NCBI GenBank assembly: GCA_036378435.1
Contig: DASUWK010000029.1
Location: forward strand, 1 to 8,194
Origin: DASUWK01 sp036378435
Lineage (GTDB): Bacteria; Chloroflexota; Dormibacteria; Dormibacterales; Dormibacteraceae
Direction of reading: 5' to 3'
DNA length: 8,194 nucleotides
The notes beneath the pieces were generated by a model that was given only the letters and a program-made list of their open reading frames with translations, made no database searches and was not told the DNA's origin. A program made the translations under genes and the position numbers. This document shows, piece by piece, positions 6,812 through 8,194 of the stretch; the first letter of the stretch is position 1, and each line of letters opens with the position of its first letter.

Positions 6812-7344
6812 CAGCTGACCGCCTCCGGTACGAAGTCGAGCCGCATCGCGGCCAGCCCTCGGTTGATGCGTGACTTGACCGTGCCGACCGGCACCCCGGT
6901 GACCGCCGCGACCTCCTCCAGGGGCAGGTCGAGGTAGTAGCGGAGGACGATCGCCGCCCGCTGGTCGGGGTTGAGCCGCCGCAGCGACGCACGCACCTCG
7001 GCGCCGCGGACGACAGCGTCTTCCACCTCGCCGGCTCCTCGGTCGGGAGCCGGGATCCGGAGGACCGACCACCACGACCTCCGGGCCAGGGTCCGGCTGC
7101 AGTTGGCGACGATGGCGAGGAACCACGGCCGCATCTCGGTTCCGGGCCTCAGGTTTTGCAGCTTGCGCCAGGCCCGGAAGGCCGCCTCCTGCACCACGTC
7201 CTCGGCGGCCGAGCGATCGTGCAGCATGCCAAAGGCAAGGCGGAAGGCAGGTTCGATCAGGGGCCCGATCAGGGCATCGAAGGCCTCGCGATCTCCAGCG
7301 CGGGCCCGATTCAGGACCTCGTCCCCTGCCTGCATGGCGTTCAC
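6811..7344 (-). CDS. ECF-subfamily RNA polymerase sigma factor
   Basis: This is a 177-residue extracytoplasmic-function sigma factor, which directs RNA polymerase to a small regulon. Region 2 (about 24-90) includes AEDVVQEAAFRAWRKL (48-62) for core binding and -10 recognition and RPWFLAIVANCSR (72-84). A short variable linker (about 91-116) leads to region 4 (about 117-168), with LRRLNPDQRAAIVLRYYLDL and the helix-turn-helix LEEVAAVTGVPVGTVKSRINRG, which reads the -35 element. There is no C-terminal sensing extension. Two starts are possible: GTG 7344 or ATG 7335, three codons later. GTG is preferred because the predicted ECF promoter places the transcription start at or beside it, and neither start has a Shine-Dalgarno sequence. 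The stop shares one base with the next gene's ATG, implying coupled synthesis with the membrane partner. The target genes cannot be deduced beyond probable autoregulation. Confidence 0.94.
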   Translation of the reverse strand: MNAMQAGDEVLNRARAGDREAFDALIGPLIEPAFRLAFGMLHDRSAAEDVVQEAAFRAWRKLQNLRPGTEMRPWFLAIVANCSRTLARRSWWSVLRIPAPDRGAGEVEDAVVRGAEVRASLRRLNPDQRAAIVLRYYLDLPLEEVAAVTGVPVGTVKSRINRGLAAMRLDFVPEAVS

Positions 7345-7350
7345 CCCGTA

Positions 7351-7378
7351 CTACACCTGCACCGGCTCAGAAAGTTCC
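7351..7378 (-). promoter_or_regulatory. Predicted ECF-type promoter of the sigma gene (GGAACTT-N15-GTGTAG)
   Basis: On the minus strand GGAACTT (7378-7372) is followed after exactly 15 bases by GTGTAG (7356-7351). The E. coli sigma-E consensus is GGAACTT-N15-GTCTAA, so the -35 is perfect and the -10 agrees at four of six positions, with exact spacing. Six bases separate the -10 from the GTG at 7344, so transcription would begin at or one base before the start codon. The site lies wholly in the 49-bp gap between the htpX stop and the sigma gene. The simplest reading is that the encoded sigma factor drives its own gene and its membrane partner. Confidence 0.65.
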
Positions 7379-7393
7379 GCGCCGGGCACGAAG

Positions 7394-8194
7394 TCAGGTC
7401 TGCTGGACGGCGGCGATCCTTTCCAGGGCGGCGATGCGCTCCTGGATCGGCGGATGGGTGTCGAAGAGATGCGCGAACCAGGCCTGGTGGTGCTGGGCCG
7501 GATCGTCGATGTACATGGCGGCGGTGGCGTGGTTGTAGGTCCGGAGCGGCTCGTCGTTGGCGGCCAGCTTGCGGAGCGCGCTGAGGAGCCCGGTCGGGTT
7601 GCGCGTGAGCTCGACCCCGGAAACGTCGGCGAGCGACTCGCGCTCCCGCGAGAGGGCGAGCTGCATGAGGGGACCGATCAGGTAGCCCAGGCCGAGCAGG
7701 AGGATGCCGCCGACCAGAAAGATGAGCGCGATCGAGCCGCTGTCCCGGCTCCGCCCGAAGCCTCCGGTGAAGCGCAGCAGCAGGCTGCCGAGCAGAGCCG
7801 CCATCGCGACCAGCGTGGTCACGATGACCAGCAGGCGGACGTCGTAGTTCTTGATGTGGCTCATCTCGTGCGCGAGGACGCCTTCGAGCTCCTCGCGGTT
7901 CATCATCGCCAGCAGCCCGGTGGTCACGGTGACCGCGGCGTGATTGGGGTCACGGCCGGTCGCAAAGGCGTTGGGCGAGGGGTCGTCGATGACATAGACG
8001 TCCGGTTTGGGCAGGCCGTCGCCGATCGCCAGCGCTTCCACGATGTGGTGGACCTGGGCGTACTGGTTGGGGTCGGCGCGCTGGGCGCCGGCCACCGCGA
8101 GCGCAGTGGCGCCGCCGAAGTAGTAGCTGTAGAGCGCCCCCAGGCCGGCCAGCACCAGGAACACCACGGCACCGGTGATCACGCCGCCCAGGCC
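7394..8194 (-). CDS. htpX: HtpX-like M48 family membrane zinc metalloprotease (N-terminus cut off)
   Basis: This is a membrane-bound zinc protease of the M48B/HtpX type, which in other bacteria degrades misfolded membrane proteins. The frame runs open through the right edge; a GTG at 8182 is internal, because in-frame codons continue to the last base, and roughly 20-30 N-terminal residues with the first membrane helix are missing. Visible are a hydrophobic segment at the truncated end, the conserved DDPSPNAFATGRDP stretch, the zinc-binding HEMSH (7870-7856), the third-ligand region ERESLAD (Glu as ligand), and two hydrophobic stretches between them (LLVIVTTLVAMAALLGSLLL and a second around IALIFLVGGILLLGLGYLIG). 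The C-terminal half contains FDTHPPIQERIAAL, a typical M48 ending. It ends 49 bp before the ECF sigma gene with no visible terminator, so some read-through into the sigma gene is possible. The family is certain; the exact substrate is unknown. Confidence 0.93.
   Translation of the reverse strand, partial: GLGGVITGAVVFLVLAGLGALYSYYFGGATALAVAGAQRADPNQYAQVHHIVEALAIGDGLPKPDVYVIDDPSPNAFATGRDPNHAAVTVTTGLLAMMNREELEGVLAHEMSHIKNYDVRLLVIVTTLVAMAALLGSLLLRFTGGFGRSRDSGSIALIFLVGGILLLGLGYLIGPLMQLALSRERESLADVSGVELTRNPTGLLSALRKLAANDEPLRTYNHATAAMYIDDPAQHHQAWFAHLFDTHPPIQERIAALERIAAVQQT

Noticed and set aside
5648..6937. Open frame of 429 codons on the plus strand opposite the sigma-partner gene
   Set aside because: It overlaps two well-supported genes, has Arg/Gly-rich low-information composition and no start signal.
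6812..7126. Upstream extension of the sigma-partner frame to a possible start at 7126
   Set aside because: The added 105 residues are Arg/Pro/Gly-rich shadow of the sigma gene; ATG 6811 has a GGAGG site and the TGATG junction.
1..8194. CRISPR arrays, tRNA/rRNA genes, insertion sequences, long direct repeats, defence or toxin genes
   Set aside because: None was seen by eye; the window is filled by eight recognisable genes with gaps of at most 49 bp.

Overview
This is a high-GC chromosomal window of ordinary bacterial gene density with eight protein genes and almost no spacer DNA; the two largest gaps are 49 bp each. GC-rich third codon positions, ATGA/GTGA/TGATG gene junctions, a GTG start and two starts without a Shine-Dalgarno sequence fit a high-GC, probably soil-type, Gram-positive-like or Chloroflexota/Dormibacterota/Actinomycetota-like organism. 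The phylum is inference only. There is no sign of a phage, insertion sequence, plasmid, CRISPR array or RNA gene.

Layout. Bases 1-1997 read rightward as a tightly coupled operon: xseA (5' end cut by the window), xseB, and a two-repeat PRC-barrel protein, each joined to the next by an ATGA overlap. It meets a leftward block tail to tail, and the two stop codons overlap at 1994-1997. The leftward block, read from its promoter side (right to left), holds: an HtpX-type M48 membrane metalloprotease (N-terminus cut by the right edge); an ECF sigma factor; a one-helix membrane protein with a large propeller-like outer domain, probably its regulator; a Kef/CPA2-type monovalent cation:proton antiporter with a cytoplasmic TrkA-N domain; and a two-helix potassium channel sandwiched between two RCK domains.

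How the genes may work together. XseA and XseB form exonuclease VII; the PRC protein's link to it is unknown. HtpX, the ECF sigma factor and its membrane partner look like an envelope stress/signalling cluster. Just upstream of the sigma gene there is a good match to the ECF-type GGAACTT-N15-GTCTAA promoter, placed so that transcription would begin at or next to the GTG start codon. This suggests positive autoregulation and a leaderless mRNA. The antiporter and the channel are translationally coupled (GTGA overlap) and look like a potassium/pH homeostasis pair. They have their own TATAAT -10 box 9 nt before the antiporter ATG, again implying an almost leaderless message.

The window is mostly conserved housekeeping material. 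The points most worth attention are the ECF promoter architecture, the sigma partner that lacks a zinc anti-sigma motif, the RCK-channel-RCK protein coupled to an antiporter, and the PRC-barrel gene coupled to xseAB.
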